Assembly: GCA_002067565.1 (NCBI GenBank)
Contig: MVQZ01000040.1
Coordinates: 1-5,392, forward strand
DNA from: Methanobacterium sp. PtaU1.Bin242
GTDB lineage: Archaea > Methanobacteriota > Methanobacteria > Methanobacteriales > Methanobacteriaceae
Length of the DNA: 5,392 bases
Direction: 5' to 3'
Below the pieces are notes generated by a model. That model did no database searches and was not told where the DNA came from. It worked only from the letters and a program-made list of their open reading frames with translations. A program made the translations under genes and the position numbers. This document shows positions 1-5,392 of this stretch, piece after piece (position 1 is the stretch's first letter; each line of letters starts with the position of its first letter).

Positions 1-859
1 TTTTATCTATTTCCCCTAAATTAAGATAATAATTTTTGATAATATTACACAGACTACGATATGAATACTTTTCCAGCACCGAGGTTCTTGCCAGATGCCC
101 CTTAAACGCCTCTTTGTCCCAATTGCTTAGTATATGGTCAATTTTATCTCTAAGTTCGCTGAAATCGCTCCAAAAGGCCAATAATTTGGTGTCTATGACC
201 TTTTTGTATGAGGTAATGGATAAATTCTTCTGTAAAACGATACACCCAGATACCATGCCTTCTAAAAGACGATTATTATAAATATTGTCCCAAGGTTCGG
301 TCGGCTGATTAACTACAATCTTAGATTTCCTATAAATTTCTGGTGCGTCTAAGTCCCCGACTTGGCAATTATAGTTTCTTTGTAACATTTCCCACAATTC
401 CACCCTTTCTGGGGAGTTTGGATGTCCAACCATTGCTATGTCAATTGGTTTATCTTTTATATCTTCGTAGGCAAAATCAAATCTTTCATCATAACCCAAT
501 GGCAACCAGATGGATTTAAAACCCATTAGCTTCATTAGCTCGACACCATTTTCGTAATTTCCATTAAAAATCAGGTCGGCATTTCTACACCTCAACATAT
601 CCCTTTGCAACCCTCCGGGCATATGAGTATCTCCGTTATAAACAACAAGTGGTTTCAGATCTTCCCTAATTCCGTATTCCTCGCTTGAATCTACTGAAAA
701 ATAAAAGTCGTATTTTAACGGAATAGAATCTTGATCTTTCCAGTGGTAAATATCCACCTCATCGCCTAGGCCCTCAAAACCCCAAGCGAAGTGAAATCCA
801 CTGTGCTTATTATCCTTTTCTTTTATTCCCGTTTTGTTACAAATAACTGCTATCTTCAT
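1..859 (-). CDS. CgeB-like GT-B glycosyltransferase, 3' end cut by window edge
   Basis: An open frame of 286 codons starts at ATG 859-857 and has no stop before the window edge, so the C-terminus is missing. I read it codon by codon. It opens with a Rossmann-like strand (MKIAVICNKTG), followed by an amphipathic segment and 'GDEVDIYHW', as in the N-terminal lobe of GT-B enzymes. Residues 139-145 (IDIAMVG) begin a second Rossmann lobe. Residues 184-209 contain NQPTEPWDN, then NRLLEGMVSGCIVLQ, which matches the 'N-R-x-x-E-x-x-x-x-G' signature of the Glyco_trans_1_2/CgeB group, where the Glu is expected to contact the nucleotide-sugar donor. The start overlaps the methyltransferase stop in ATGA (859-856), suggesting translational coupling; upstream there is only a weak purine run (AGAAAG) very close to the ATG. 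It probably transfers a sugar in the same glycan pathway; donor and acceptor are unknown. The glycosyltransferase call is fairly sure, the subfamily less so. Confidence 0.82.
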   Translation of the reverse strand, partial: MKIAVICNKTGIKEKDNKHSGFHFAWGFEGLGDEVDIYHWKDQDSIPLKYDFYFSVDSSEEYGIREDLKPLVVYNGDTHMPGGLQRDMLRCRNADLIFNGNYENGVELMKLMGFKSIWLPLGYDERFDFAYEDIKDKPIDIAMVGHPNSPERVELWEMLQRNYNCQVGDLDAPEIYRKSKIVVNQPTEPWDNIYNNRLLEGMVSGCIVLQKNLSITSYKKVIDTKLLAFWSDFSELRDKIDHILSNWDKEAFKGHLARTSVLEKYSYRSLCNIIKNYYLNLGEIDK

Positions 860-1539
860 TCTTTCTGAAATACAAAAACAGAAGCGTCAATGAAAGCCGT
901 AAACCCAAACAATTCTTTATACCCCTCTTTCAATTCTTCAAGTTCTGAGAAATCCCAGTGTCGTAATTTGATACCATCAAAAAGATGGGTTTCGTCAATA
1001 TATCCTCTTGTATAATCAACGAACGGAGTGGTAATTTCGCTAGTTTCCCCCTTGACTGGTAGTTGGAAAACGAAATATCCACCATCCTTTAATTTATCTA
1101 GCCCCTGTTTAAAATATCTGATAACACTTTCTTTATTACAGTGCTGAAATGTCATAAAGCTCAAAATAGCATCGTAATAATTATTAGGTATGGATTTTAA
1201 GTTATAACCGATATATGTTTGGATTTTTCTATTGTTCTTTTTTAACTTTCCAATTAAGGATTTAGATATATCAATTCCCTCCATTTTAACGCCAAGTTTT
1301 TTAAATTCACTGGTCATTCTTCCTCCGCCACAGCCTATTTCCAAAACTCTTTTCCCATACAAATCAACTCCACCTTCTTTTAATCTGTTAAATATCTCCT
1401 CGGCATCCTTTTTGCCAGACTCTCTATATCTTTCTTCTTCAAGCCAGCCCCTTGTCATGTCGCCTTTTATAAATAATTGCCAATCTTCTCTAGCCCCTAT
1501 TTCGTTCCATATTTCCTGTTGCTGTTTATCAGTATTCAT
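856..1539 (-). CDS. Class I SAM-dependent methyltransferase
   Basis: This is a complete 227-residue protein with a class I (Rossmann-fold) methyltransferase core. Motif I is VLEIGCGGGRMT at residues 65-76, the glycine-rich SAM loop. Motif II is the acidic end of strand 2, EGIDIS (87-92), expected to hold the SAM ribose. The post-strand-4 segment is YDAILSFMTFQHC (122-134), and a later strand is GGYFVFQLP (153-161). The roughly 60 residues before motif I (WQLFIKGDMTRGW and onward) probably form a helical lid. There is no signal peptide or membrane segment, so it should be cytosolic. The start overlaps the upstream SDR stop and the stop overlaps the next gene's start, both as ATGA, so it is embedded in the operon. 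In this setting it most likely methylates a sugar, a sugar-linked peptide or a lipid intermediate; the substrate cannot be read from the sequence. The fold assignment is secure; the methylated atom (O, N or C) is not determined. Confidence 0.92.
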   Translation of the reverse strand: MNTDKQQQEIWNEIGAREDWQLFIKGDMTRGWLEEERYRESGKKDAEEIFNRLKEGGVDLYGKRVLEIGCGGGRMTSEFKKLGVKMEGIDISKSLIGKLKKNNRKIQTYIGYNLKSIPNNYYDAILSFMTFQHCNKESVIRYFKQGLDKLKDGGYFVFQLPVKGETSEITTPFVDYTRGYIDETHLFDGIKLRHWDFSELEELKEGYKELFGFTAFIDASVFVFQKE

Positions 1540-2396
1540 AGTTTTTTAAATTCCTCTTTATGGGTTAAATAATAATCATAAATATCATCTATCCCCTGGT
1601 AGATCGAAATCTTAGGTTTAAAATCCCAAACCGCATTAGTTTCTTCGGGCGACATTATGAGGCTATTGGGATCCCCCCTTCTATTGGAAACTGTTTTAGT
1701 TTTTAATTTTTTACCGCTCTTTTTTTCTAGGCATCTTATCAACTCGTTCACGCTTATTGTCCCCTCTTCGCCCCAACCAACCTCATACGCTTTATTAGCA
1801 CCCTCATAAAAAAGTCCGGCCATTTTAACAAGTAAGTTGCCCAGATCTTCTACATGGATAGAATCTCTTCTTTGCTCGCCATCGCCCTCAATGTTTATTT
1901 CGTAATCATGTATTGCCGCTTTAATAAACCAGGTTATCCAACCCAAAATAGAAACTCCATCTTGAGTCATCCCATAAATAGACGCTGGCCTTACTATTAT
2001 GTAAGGAACGCCATATATTTTCCAATAATCTTTCACAATCAACTCTCCGGCAACTTTAGATACACCATAACTACCCCAAGATAATCTCGAGGTTGGTTCT
2101 ATTTTACAGCTGGAAATAAAGATTAAGGGGGTTCTTTTCTTTCTACAAAACTCTAATACATTTACAGTCCCCATAATGTTCGTTTCGTAGGTGGTATGCG
2201 GGTCTTCCAGGCCCTTTAAGCTACTTACAATCCCAGCGTTATGGATTACCAGATCAATATCATTAATTCCCTTAAAATTTGCGGGAATTCTTACATCCTT
2301 ATCCCGCCCCATTACCTCTACTATGTGGCCCTGTTCTTTTAATTTCTTTTCAAGAACGCCACCTAAGAATCCTCTGGCAGTTAATAATACATTCAT
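1536..2396 (-). CDS. NAD(P)-dependent epimerase/dehydratase-like extended SDR (second copy)
   Basis: A complete 286-residue extended SDR. The catalytic YxxxK is Y110-G-V-S-K114, the usual Ser position falls at ISSCK (94-98), and the strand-4 motif is IHNAG (51-55). EGDGEQRRDSIHVED (170-184) is the segment of the C-terminal half that in this superfamily meets the nucleotide-sugar. The family normally converts NDP-sugars by epimerisation, reduction or dehydration in the cytosol. The cofactor loop is odd: residues 6-13 read TARGFLGG, where TGxxGFLG is expected, so it is one residue short and lacks the first glycine. The end of strand 2 is VMGRDKD, with no clear NAD-type Asp, so NADP use is possible. 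It starts 11 bases after the small unknown gene with no visible Shine-Dalgarno, and its stop overlaps the methyltransferase start. It is clearly divergent from the SDR at 2782-3705 rather than a recent duplicate. A reductase of the RmlD or GDP-fucose synthase type is an alternative to an epimerase. Confidence 0.85.
   Translation of the reverse strand: MNVLLTARGFLGGVLEKKLKEQGHIVEVMGRDKDVRIPANFKGINDIDLVIHNAGIVSSLKGLEDPHTTYETNIMGTVNVLEFCRKKRTPLIFISSCKIEPTSRLSWGSYGVSKVAGELIVKDYWKIYGVPYIIVRPASIYGMTQDGVSILGWITWFIKAAIHDYEINIEGDGEQRRDSIHVEDLGNLLVKMAGLFYEGANKAYEVGWGEEGTISVNELIRCLEKKSGKKLKTKTVSNRRGDPNSLIMSPEETNAVWDFKPKISIYQGIDDIYDYYLTHKEEFKKL
1551..1557 (-). promoter_or_regulatory. Possible Shine-Dalgarno site for the methyltransferase
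   Basis: The minus strand reads AGAGGAA here, the best anti-16S match ahead of any start in the window. It lies 11 bases from the ATG at 1539, which is longer than the usual 5-9. It also encodes Glu-Glu near the end of the upstream SDR (KEEFKKL), so it may be coincidental. Coupling through the ATGA overlap may matter more. Confidence 0.3.
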
Positions 2397-2407
2397 AATT
2401 TTTGAAT

Positions 2408-2785
2408 CTAAAAGTTTAAAAGGCCGTCTTTTATAAACGCATCTAACGGCCTTTTTCCTAGAATATGTCCTTGGATAAATACCAGAACATCGTTATTGCT
2501 ATTAAACTCTATTAAACTCAGCGTTTTTTCGTTAACTTCTCCTTTATCAGATAAGAGTAGGTTAATTCCGTTTGCTACACATATTCTTTCAAAATCGCTT
2601 TTATTAATCTGGGTTGCAACCTCCGCATCGTCCTCGCAAATTATATTCGTTAAATCAGCATAATATTTTACAGAGTCTATATACCTATCATCGTTTTTGT
2701 AAACATCAAATACCAGACCATAGCGATGAATCTCTAATCCGTTTGATAATTTATCGCTTGTGTTTACAACCAACTTTTTTTTCAT
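2408..2785 (-). CDS. Small hypothetical protein between two SDR genes
   Basis: A 125-residue protein that I do not recognise. It has a lysine-rich start (MKKKLVVNTSD), mixed charge throughout, many Asp and Asn residues, and hydrophobic strand-like stretches at GLVFDVY (23-29), INLLLSD (74-80) and DVLVFIQGHILG (99-110). There is no signal peptide, no convincing membrane helix, no Cys-rich metal site and no nucleotide-binding loop. It is probably a small soluble alpha/beta protein. That it is a real gene is supported by its position: the ATG overlaps the upstream SDR stop as ATGA (2785-2782), its TAG stop is 11 bases ahead of the next SDR start, and it fills exactly the space between two clear genes on the same strand. 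A short GAG lies 5 bases upstream of the ATG, a minimal ribosome site at best. It could be an accessory or regulatory partner of the sugar enzymes, or an unrelated passenger. No function is proposed. Confidence 0.7.
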   Translation of the reverse strand: MKKKLVVNTSDKLSNGLEIHRYGLVFDVYKNDDRYIDSVKYYADLTNIICEDDAEVATQINKSDFERICVANGINLLLSDKGEVNEKTLSLIEFNSNNDVLVFIQGHILGKRPLDAFIKDGLLNF

Positions 2786-3705
2786 ATATACTCTGAATAA
2801 ACGGTTTTATACCAATAAGCTACCTCATCAATTACCTCTTCCATTTTTCTATGGTTGTATTCCTTTAATAAATTTCTACTTTCATTAGATAGTATGGCGT
2901 CATTTGGTGGTTCGCCCATTCTTACATTGCCATTTGCCAATGGGGCGGTATGATAAATTCCACTATTACTTCCCACCGCTTTGATTATCATTTCGGCAAC
3001 CTGATTAACCGAGTACACATATCCACTACCGCCATCTATTGTCCTGTCAAAATATTTGTCATTCTCTAAAGCATCGGTTAGTACTCTGGCTAGATCTTTG
3101 ACATATATAAAATCATGTCTTTGTTCTCCATTACCGTTTATGGTTAGATCTTCCCCTTTAATTGCCTGTACCATAAATGTGGGAACTATTTTTCTAATCG
3201 GTTGGTGCTTTTGTCTTTCCCCATAGGCTACCAAGCCCCTTATTACGGTTATTCTGGTTCCAAACTCTTTGTTGTATGTAAATGCGAAATCGGCAGCACA
3301 GTCCTTGGTTATTGGGTATGGACTCAAATTTTTTCCATTTCCGGTTTGAATATACACACAAGGAATATCGTAATTTCTGGCAACATCAAATACATTCAGA
3401 CTGCCCTGAATATTTACATCTACAGTTTGCCTCATTATCTGCGGATCCTGTAATGTTTCCGGTGTTCCTAAAATTCCCGCTAAATGAATAATACCATCAA
3501 CACCAGTGGCAGCTGCGTTTAGCTGGGCTTTATCCCTTATATCGGCGCAATAGTTTTGGAATCCCGCATAACTGAAATCAAATCTCTTTTGTTTCGGGTA
3601 ATAATGATTGTCATATATAACGGGCTCAATGCCCCTTTTTATAAGTTCTTGAGCAACATGAGACCCAATAAATCCAACACCCCCAGTAACTAAAATTTTT
3701 TTCAT
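2782..3705 (-). CDS. NAD-dependent nucleotide-sugar epimerase-like extended SDR
   Basis: A complete 307-residue extended SDR with intact cofactor motifs. The glycine loop is TGGVGFIG (7-14), an Asp ends strand 2 (IYDNHYY, D32) and favours NAD, and HLAG (74-77) is the strand-4 motif. The catalytic pair is Y130-P-I-T-K134. The region before it reads YIQTGNGKN, so T121 probably takes the usual Ser/Thr role and the common SSxxVYG motif is absent. The dehydratase-specific Asp-Glu pair next to that Thr is also missing, which argues against dTDP-glucose 4,6-dehydratase. NGNGEQRHDFIYVKD (190-204) is the conserved substrate-side segment of UDP-sugar epimerases. The length is normal for the family. It most likely epimerises a UDP- or other NDP-sugar, but the specificity cannot be read. 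It is the first gene after the 73-base spacer, with no Shine-Dalgarno ahead of ATG 3705, and its stop overlaps the start of the small unknown gene. Confidence 0.9.
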   Translation of the reverse strand: MKKILVTGGVGFIGSHVAQELIKRGIEPVIYDNHYYPKQKRFDFSYAGFQNYCADIRDKAQLNAAATGVDGIIHLAGILGTPETLQDPQIMRQTVDVNIQGSLNVFDVARNYDIPCVYIQTGNGKNLSPYPITKDCAADFAFTYNKEFGTRITVIRGLVAYGERQKHQPIRKIVPTFMVQAIKGEDLTINGNGEQRHDFIYVKDLARVLTDALENDKYFDRTIDGGSGYVYSVNQVAEMIIKAVGSNSGIYHTAPLANGNVRMGEPPNDAILSNESRNLLKEYNHRKMEEVIDEVAYWYKTVYSEYI

Positions 3706-3778
3706 TTAGTAGCAATTAAGAACAAAAAATAGCACATAAATATTAAGATTATTAAGGTTAAACAAGAACAGCAGTTTT
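3706..3778 (-). promoter_or_regulatory. A+T-rich spacer, possible internal promoter
   Basis: This is the only gap longer than 11 bases in the window. On the minus strand it contains TGCTATTTT (3734-3726), resembling an extended -10 element, which would give a very short leader before ATG 3705. An alternative -10, TAATAT, lies further upstream with only a poor -35 at 17-base spacing. ATTAAG occurs three times on the plus strand (3715, 3742, 3751) and AAGAAC twice (3718, 3764). I see no hairpin plus T-run that would make a terminator. In an A+T-rich spacer such matches are easily chance, and an archaeal TATA box could be argued equally well. Confidence 0.22.
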
Positions 3779-5392
3779 TCATAATTCAAAATATCTATTC
3801 CACTCTTTAGCTAATTCGTTAATATCATACTTCTCTCTGGCCCACTTCATCATCTTCCCTCTATCAAAGTCCGTCTTAAACATCTCAAGAACGGCAGGAA
3901 CGAAATTATTGGCTAAATCACTGGGGTCTAGCTTGATTCCAAATTGGACTGTCTCTTTTAGTGCGGCGTAGTCACTGACCACCGGTATGGTTCCACAAGC
4001 CTGCGCCAACATTCCAGTAATGCAGTTATGAACAATTGTATTTTGAGTTACATAGCTATGATCTTCCGCTACCTCTATATCATAAACATAATCATTAAAA
4101 TCATTTTCTACCTTTTCTATTAACCTTGTGCCTATTACATCCCCAAAATCAATACTCGCAGTATGACTATTTTGTGTATTATCCTGCCAAGAAAGATAAT
4201 AACTCTTTCGTTCTTTATCAAAATACATCGATGTTAATATGCCAGTATTCGCTAACAACTGTCTTAGCCCATAGGCTAGATGGGGACTAATTGTTGTATA
4301 TGATTTTGTATTTGTATTCTTATAAAAACAGCCATCGCCATCCATCATTCCCTCGATAAAACTCCTTTGATTTTCTAGGGAACACTCCCAAATAAAATCG
4401 GGGATTCTCTTTTCCTTTCCAGTCCCAATTATGTTTTTCAAGAAATGTGCATAAATAGACGAATAAACATCTTGGATACACCCATTTTCTGATGCCTTTT
4501 TTGTTTTAACATTTAACCCCCTTCTTTTGAAAAATAGATTAACTTTAGTACGACTCTTATGTTCCCGTAAATGACTAGCAAATGCGATTCTAGACTGCCA
4601 ATTTAATTTACTGGAACTTCTGGATTTTGCATTAGACACACACCCTTCAGCACAAAAATATCCCAATAGCCAACAATTATCATTGGTTATGTTAAAAGTG
4701 TTGCTCATGGGTTTTAATCTTGTATTATTTAAATTTCTAGAAATCATTTCTCGGTCTTTTTGTAATCCTTCTACATAGTCATTTATTTTTATTCTTTTTA
4801 AATTTCCGTACACATTTTTGGGGGTGAGCAACCAATCTTTTTGAGGCGTTAATTCTCCAGATTTAATCCACCCTCTCTTTTTTTCCGTTCTTGAATATAT
4901 CCTAAATAAAGAACAATCGGACCTTTTGTTTGCGTTTATTGTAAGTATTTCGTGTTCTGGGGTAAACCTGGACGAAAAGGCATCTTTTTTTCTTTTTAAA
5001 CTAATTATTTTCCCATAATGTTTCTTCTTTATGGTTGATATTACAGGCATAAACCTTCCCTTATGGGTTAAAACCATATCGCCTACAGCTACATTCTCAA
5101 TCTTCTTCATCCCCTTTTTTGTGAATACCAATTCACCCTTCGGCTGGCAGGATATTTCATAGAAGCCAGTTGGATAAGCCCAAATACCAGCTTCAAAATA
5201 CGCTTTCATTAATTCTTCTTGTGGCACTCTGCCTTTATGGGTTACACCACCTTGTTTCATTAACGCTAATAACTCTTCTTTGTTCTTTTCTAACGCCTTG
5301 CCCTCTGGGTCCCCATTTCTTAATAACATATTCATTCTCTTGTCGTAAATCTCAAAGCCATAGTAAATATCAAGCGTAGCTCTGGGTTCGGC
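3779..5392 (-). CDS. GT-B glycosyltransferase interrupted by an intein, 5' end cut by window edge
   Basis: The frame is open to the window edge. The first visible codons, upstream of ATG 5335, encode AEPRATLDIYYGFEIYDKR, typical of the strand-helix entering the C-terminal lobe of GT-4-like enzymes, so that ATG is an internal Met and the true start lies outside. The extein continues with GVTHKGRV and IWAYPTGFYEIS, is broken by the intein, then resumes with CITGMLAQACGTIPVVSDYAALKETV. Joined, this gives the donor-site pattern 'YPT-x3-EISCI-x-AxAcGxIPVVsD-x-AALKE' of retaining GT-B glycosyltransferases. The first Glu of the EX7E motif is present (residue 60, counting from ATG 5335) but the second position is Leu (443). 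Of 537 visible codons, 162 are extein. Activity should depend on protein splicing, since the insert sits between the two halves of the nucleotide-sugar site. The gene ends in TGA, 73 bases before the epimerase. It presumably adds a sugar in the glycan pathway of the following genes; specificity is unknown. Confidence 0.9.
   Translation of the reverse strand, partial: AEPRATLDIYYGFEIYDKRMNMLLRNGDPEGKALEKNKEELLALMKQGGVTHKGRVPQEELMKAYFEAGIWAYPTGFYEISCQPKGELVFTKKGMKKIENVAVGDMVLTHKGRFMPVISTIKKKHYGKIISLKRKKDAFSSRFTPEHEILTINANKRSDCSLFRIYSRTEKKRGWIKSGELTPQKDWLLTPKNVYGNLKRIKINDYVEGLQKDREMISRNLNNTRLKPMSNTFNITNDNCWLLGYFCAEGCVSNAKSRSSSKLNWQSRIAFASHLREHKSRTKVNLFFKRRGLNVKTKKASENGCIQDVYSSIYAHFLKNIIGTGKEKRIPDFIWECSLENQRSFIEGMMDGDGCFYKNTNTKSYTTISPHLAYGLRQLLANTGILTSMYFDKERKSYYLSWQDNTQNSHTASIDFGDVIGTRLIEKVENDFNDYVYDIEVAEDHSYVTQNTIVHNCITGMLAQACGTIPVVSDYAALKETVQFGIKLDPSDLANNFVPAVLEMFKTDFDRGKMMKWAREKYDINELAKEWNRYFEL
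4022..4030 (-). other. C-terminal intein splice junction (His-Asn|Cys)
   Basis: The codons CAT (4030-4028), AAC (4027-4025) and TGC (4024-4022) encode the penultimate His, the terminal Asn and the +1 extein Cys. The +1 Cys is the nucleophile for transesterification and becomes the Cys of EISC in the mature protein. Confidence 0.92.
4025..5149 (-). mobile_element. Intein (375 aa) with LAGLIDADG homing endonuclease
   Basis: Using residue numbers counted from ATG 5335, the intein runs from C63 to N437, and the +1 extein residue is C438. Block A starts with C63 and continues through VGDMVLTHKGRF. Block B is T125-P-E-H128, the TxxH that helps the first N-S acyl shift. Block F is VYDIEVAEDHSYVT (417-430) with H426. 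Block G is IVHN|C, with H436 and N437 for Asn cyclisation. The class 1 splicing residues (Cys1, TxxH, penultimate His, terminal Asn, +1 Cys) are therefore all present. A segment GWIKSGELTPQKDWLLTP (155-172) resembles the usual 'eLkxGDwvlxP' linker. The central LAGLIDADG endonuclease is complete, and there are no frameshifts or stops. The expected outcome is self-excision that rejoins EIS to CITG. The length is normal for an intein with endonuclease. The core is more A+T-rich than the extein. All key residues were read directly; splicing itself is inferred. Confidence 0.95.
4136..4693 (-). other. LAGLIDADG (DOD) homing endonuclease domain of the intein
   Basis: Two LAGLIDADG motifs are present: LLGYFCAEG (residues 223-231 from ATG 5335; bases 4669-4643) and FIEGMMDGDG (326-335; bases 4360-4331). 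The acidic residues that coordinate the metal at the active sites, E230 and D334, are both kept, so cleavage activity is plausible. The 94 residues between the motifs are basic (for example REHKSRTKVN and FFKRRGLNVKTKK), as expected for DNA-contacting strands. After motif 2 come the typical TISPHLAYGLRQLLANTGI and a Tyr-rich strand segment. The domain would cut intein-free copies of the glycosyltransferase gene at the insertion site and so spread the intein. Domain edges are approximate. Confidence 0.88.
5147..5152 (-). other. N-terminal intein splice junction (Ser|Cys)
   Basis: The codons TCC (5152-5150, last extein residue Ser) and TGC (5149-5147, intein Cys1) mark the upstream junction, inside the conserved EIS-C string of the glycosyltransferase. 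Confidence 0.9.

Noticed and set aside
36..281. Plus-strand open frame of 81 codons
   Set aside because: It lies opposite the well-supported CgeB-like glycosyltransferase and its translation shows no recognisable motif.
1232..1549. Plus-strand open frame of 105 codons, Ser/Pro/Phe-rich
   Set aside because: It is the antisense of the methyltransferase; its composition is what antisense reading of a Lys/Glu/Gly-rich gene gives.
3202..3491. Two overlapping plus-strand open frames opposite the first SDR
   Set aside because: Both are antisense to clear SDR motifs, overlap each other in different frames and have no family features.
1536..3705. The two SDR genes as a recent tandem duplication
   Set aside because: Their glycine loops, catalytic surroundings and lengths differ strongly, so they are distant relatives.
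3706..3778. Rho-independent terminator after the glycosyltransferase
   Set aside because: I found no G+C-rich hairpin followed by a T-run on the minus strand.
4025..5149. Bacterial intein-like domain or Hedgehog-type Hint domain in place of a true intein
   Set aside because: The terminal His-Asn followed by Cys, block B TxxH, the LAGLIDADG endonuclease and rejoinable exteins fit a canonical splicing intein better.
3779..5335. Reading the whole frame as a stand-alone 518-residue endonuclease gene starting at ATG 5335
   Set aside because: The glycosyltransferase frame continues upstream without a stop, and both flanks of the insert are glycosyltransferase sequence.
5170..5379. Plus-strand open frame with a hydrophobic leucine-rich stretch resembling a membrane helix
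   Set aside because: It is antisense to the glycosyltransferase extein, and the hydrophobicity reflects the complement of Lys/Glu/Gln-rich codons.

Overview
The window is one compact block of six protein-coding genes, all on the minus strand, so transcription runs from high to low coordinates. It looks like part of a cell-surface or virion glycan gene cluster: two glycosyltransferases, two extended short-chain dehydrogenase/reductase (SDR) nucleotide-sugar enzymes, a SAM-dependent methyltransferase and one small unrecognised protein. Both end genes are cut by the window edges. I see no tRNA, rRNA, CRISPR array or insertion sequence, and there is no gene-free stretch longer than 73 bases.

In transcription order: (1) 5392-3779, a GT-B glycosyltransferase whose 5' end lies beyond the window; its conserved donor-site motif is interrupted by a 375-residue intein (5149-4025) carrying a LAGLIDADG homing endonuclease. 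(2) 73 bases of A+T-rich spacer, the only real break between genes. (3) 3705-2782, an NAD-dependent epimerase-like SDR. (4) 2785-2408, a 125-residue protein of unknown family. (5) 2396-1536, a second, divergent SDR with a shortened glycine loop. (6) 1539-856, a class I methyltransferase. (7) 859-1, a CgeB-like glycosyltransferase running off the low-coordinate edge. Three of the five junctions are 4-base ATGA stop/start overlaps, one is an 11-base gap and one is the 73-base spacer, which points to a single operon.

The genes plausibly act together. The SDR enzymes would make or modify a nucleotide sugar, the glycosyltransferases would build it into a glycan, and the methyltransferase would decorate a sugar, peptide or lipid intermediate. 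The exact sugar cannot be read from the sequence.

The DNA is A+T-rich, arginine is mostly AGA/AGG and ATA isoleucine is common. TGA ends four genes and TAG one, so TGA-recoded codes are excluded. Shine-Dalgarno sites are weak or absent. This fits a bacterium or archaeon with a small A+T-rich genome (for example Patescibacteria or DPANN) or a large phage, and I cannot decide between them. The most interesting item is the apparently intact intein in a glycosyltransferase, because most known inteins sit in replication, recombination and nucleotide-metabolism proteins.
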